64,000 nt of DNA from Bacteroidales bacterium UBA3844 (lineage in GTDB: Bacteria; Bacteroidota; Bacteroidia; Bacteroidales; Paludibacteraceae), in the NCBI GenBank assembly GCA_002392915.1, contig DGHQ01000002.1:25201-89200 (forward strand), in the 5' to 3' direction. Position numbers and translations under genes: made by a program. This document shows, one piece after another, positions 63,833-64,000 of this stretch. The notes beneath the pieces were generated by a model, which had not been told where the DNA came from, searched no databases, and worked only from the letters and a program-made list of their open reading frames with translations. Numbering within the stretch: position 1 is the first letter of the stretch; every line of letters starts with the position of its first letter.

Positions 63833-63895
63833 TTGACGATGGACGATAAACGATGGACAATCGACGATGGCAGTTGGCAAACAGCATGATTCTGT

Positions 63896-63955
63896 ATTGC
63901 CTTCCAGGCAAAGATTGGGCATTGTGGATTTCATACCCGGGACTTCATCCCGGGT
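63896..63955. repeat. Two stem-loops in the right-edge intergenic region
   Basis: TTGCC-TTCCA-GGCAA near 63896-63911 and ACCCGGGA-CTTCA-TCCCGGGT (63935-63955) form hairpins. They are preceded by short ACGATGGAC-type direct repeats (63836-63870). The 232 bp from 63769 to the window edge shows no supported gene. Confidence 0.5.
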
Positions 63956-64000
63956 TACTCCCGCTTCGCTCTGTTGCGTCTTCCAGACGCACTGTCTCAC

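Noticed and set aside
63710..64000. Minus-strand ORF running off the right edge
   Set aside because: It translates hairpin repeats and the reverse of the M23/LysM 3' end; the composition (many Cys, no fold pattern) is that of a chance ORF.

Overview
The window is chromosomal DNA from a member of the Bacteroidota, most likely the order Bacteroidales. The signs are TAnnTTTG-type -7 promoter boxes (several with TTTG 19-20 bases upstream), an S16 protein with a long Ala/Lys/Glu tail, a DUF4271-hemD-rnpA-yidD gene run, a GT3-type glycogen synthase paired with an alpha-glucan phosphorylase, a DUF2027-Smr protein, PurT, NhaD, and a giant surface protein ending in a gliding-motility/type IX secretion sorting domain. 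Genus cannot be fixed from the sequence alone. No rRNA, tRNA or CRISPR array was recognised.

Layout. 1-2216: 5' part of a type I restriction subunit HsdR, cut by the left edge. 2217-3453: hairpin repeats and an orphan TetR regulator. 3454-8670 (minus): a housekeeping run with a coiled-coil ORF, zapA, rny, ffh, folD and rsmE. 8737-13424 (minus): two small envelope proteins, then an M23 peptidase followed directly by a C69-type dipeptidase homologue that lacks the usual N-terminal cysteine. 13534-16890: rpsP and valS. 16891-17245: a perfect 29-bp inverted repeat. 17246-23656 (minus): a long operon (unknown sugar-mutarotase-like protein, 7TM-HD phosphohydrolase, tsaE, DUF4271, hemD, terminator, rnpA, yidD). 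24077-26429 (plus): purT-lysA. 26430-28422: an accessory island with an Abi/HEPN gene, a tandem but decayed second copy of that module, and a MITE-like element. 28423-35463: an HD hydrolase, a small secreted protein, nhaD, an ABC exporter, and a three-gene cluster of a compact FNT-like channel, a secreted protein and a tail-anchored FISUMP-domain protein. 35769-40583: glycogen synthase/phosphorylase and ridA. 40797-41558: a four-helix-bundle protein with a coiled-coil tail. 41728-49052 (minus): clpC-pspC and uvrB-pcrA. 49263-60116: one 3617-residue secreted repeat protein. 60430-63768: queA, diverging from DUF2027-Smr and an M23/LysM peptidase.

How the genes work together. Much of the window is core metabolism and repair: SRP targeting, RNA decay, folate C1 units, UvrB/PcrA repair, Clp proteolysis, and glycogen storage and mobilisation. 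A second theme is cell envelope and division (ZapA plus a possible partner, two M23 peptidases, YidD, NhaD and the giant adhesin-like protein). The accessory part is small: HsdR, the Abi module with its relic, and a dispersed family of GC-rich palindromic repeats between operons.

The observations most worth following are the tandemly duplicated and decayed Abi/HEPN module, the C69 homologue with Gly at the nucleophile position, the coiled-coil gene translationally coupled to zapA, the giant type IX-secreted protein with an internal 12-bp tandem repeat, and the six-copy palindromic repeat family. I see no clearly new multi-gene system; the Abi locus is the closest candidate.
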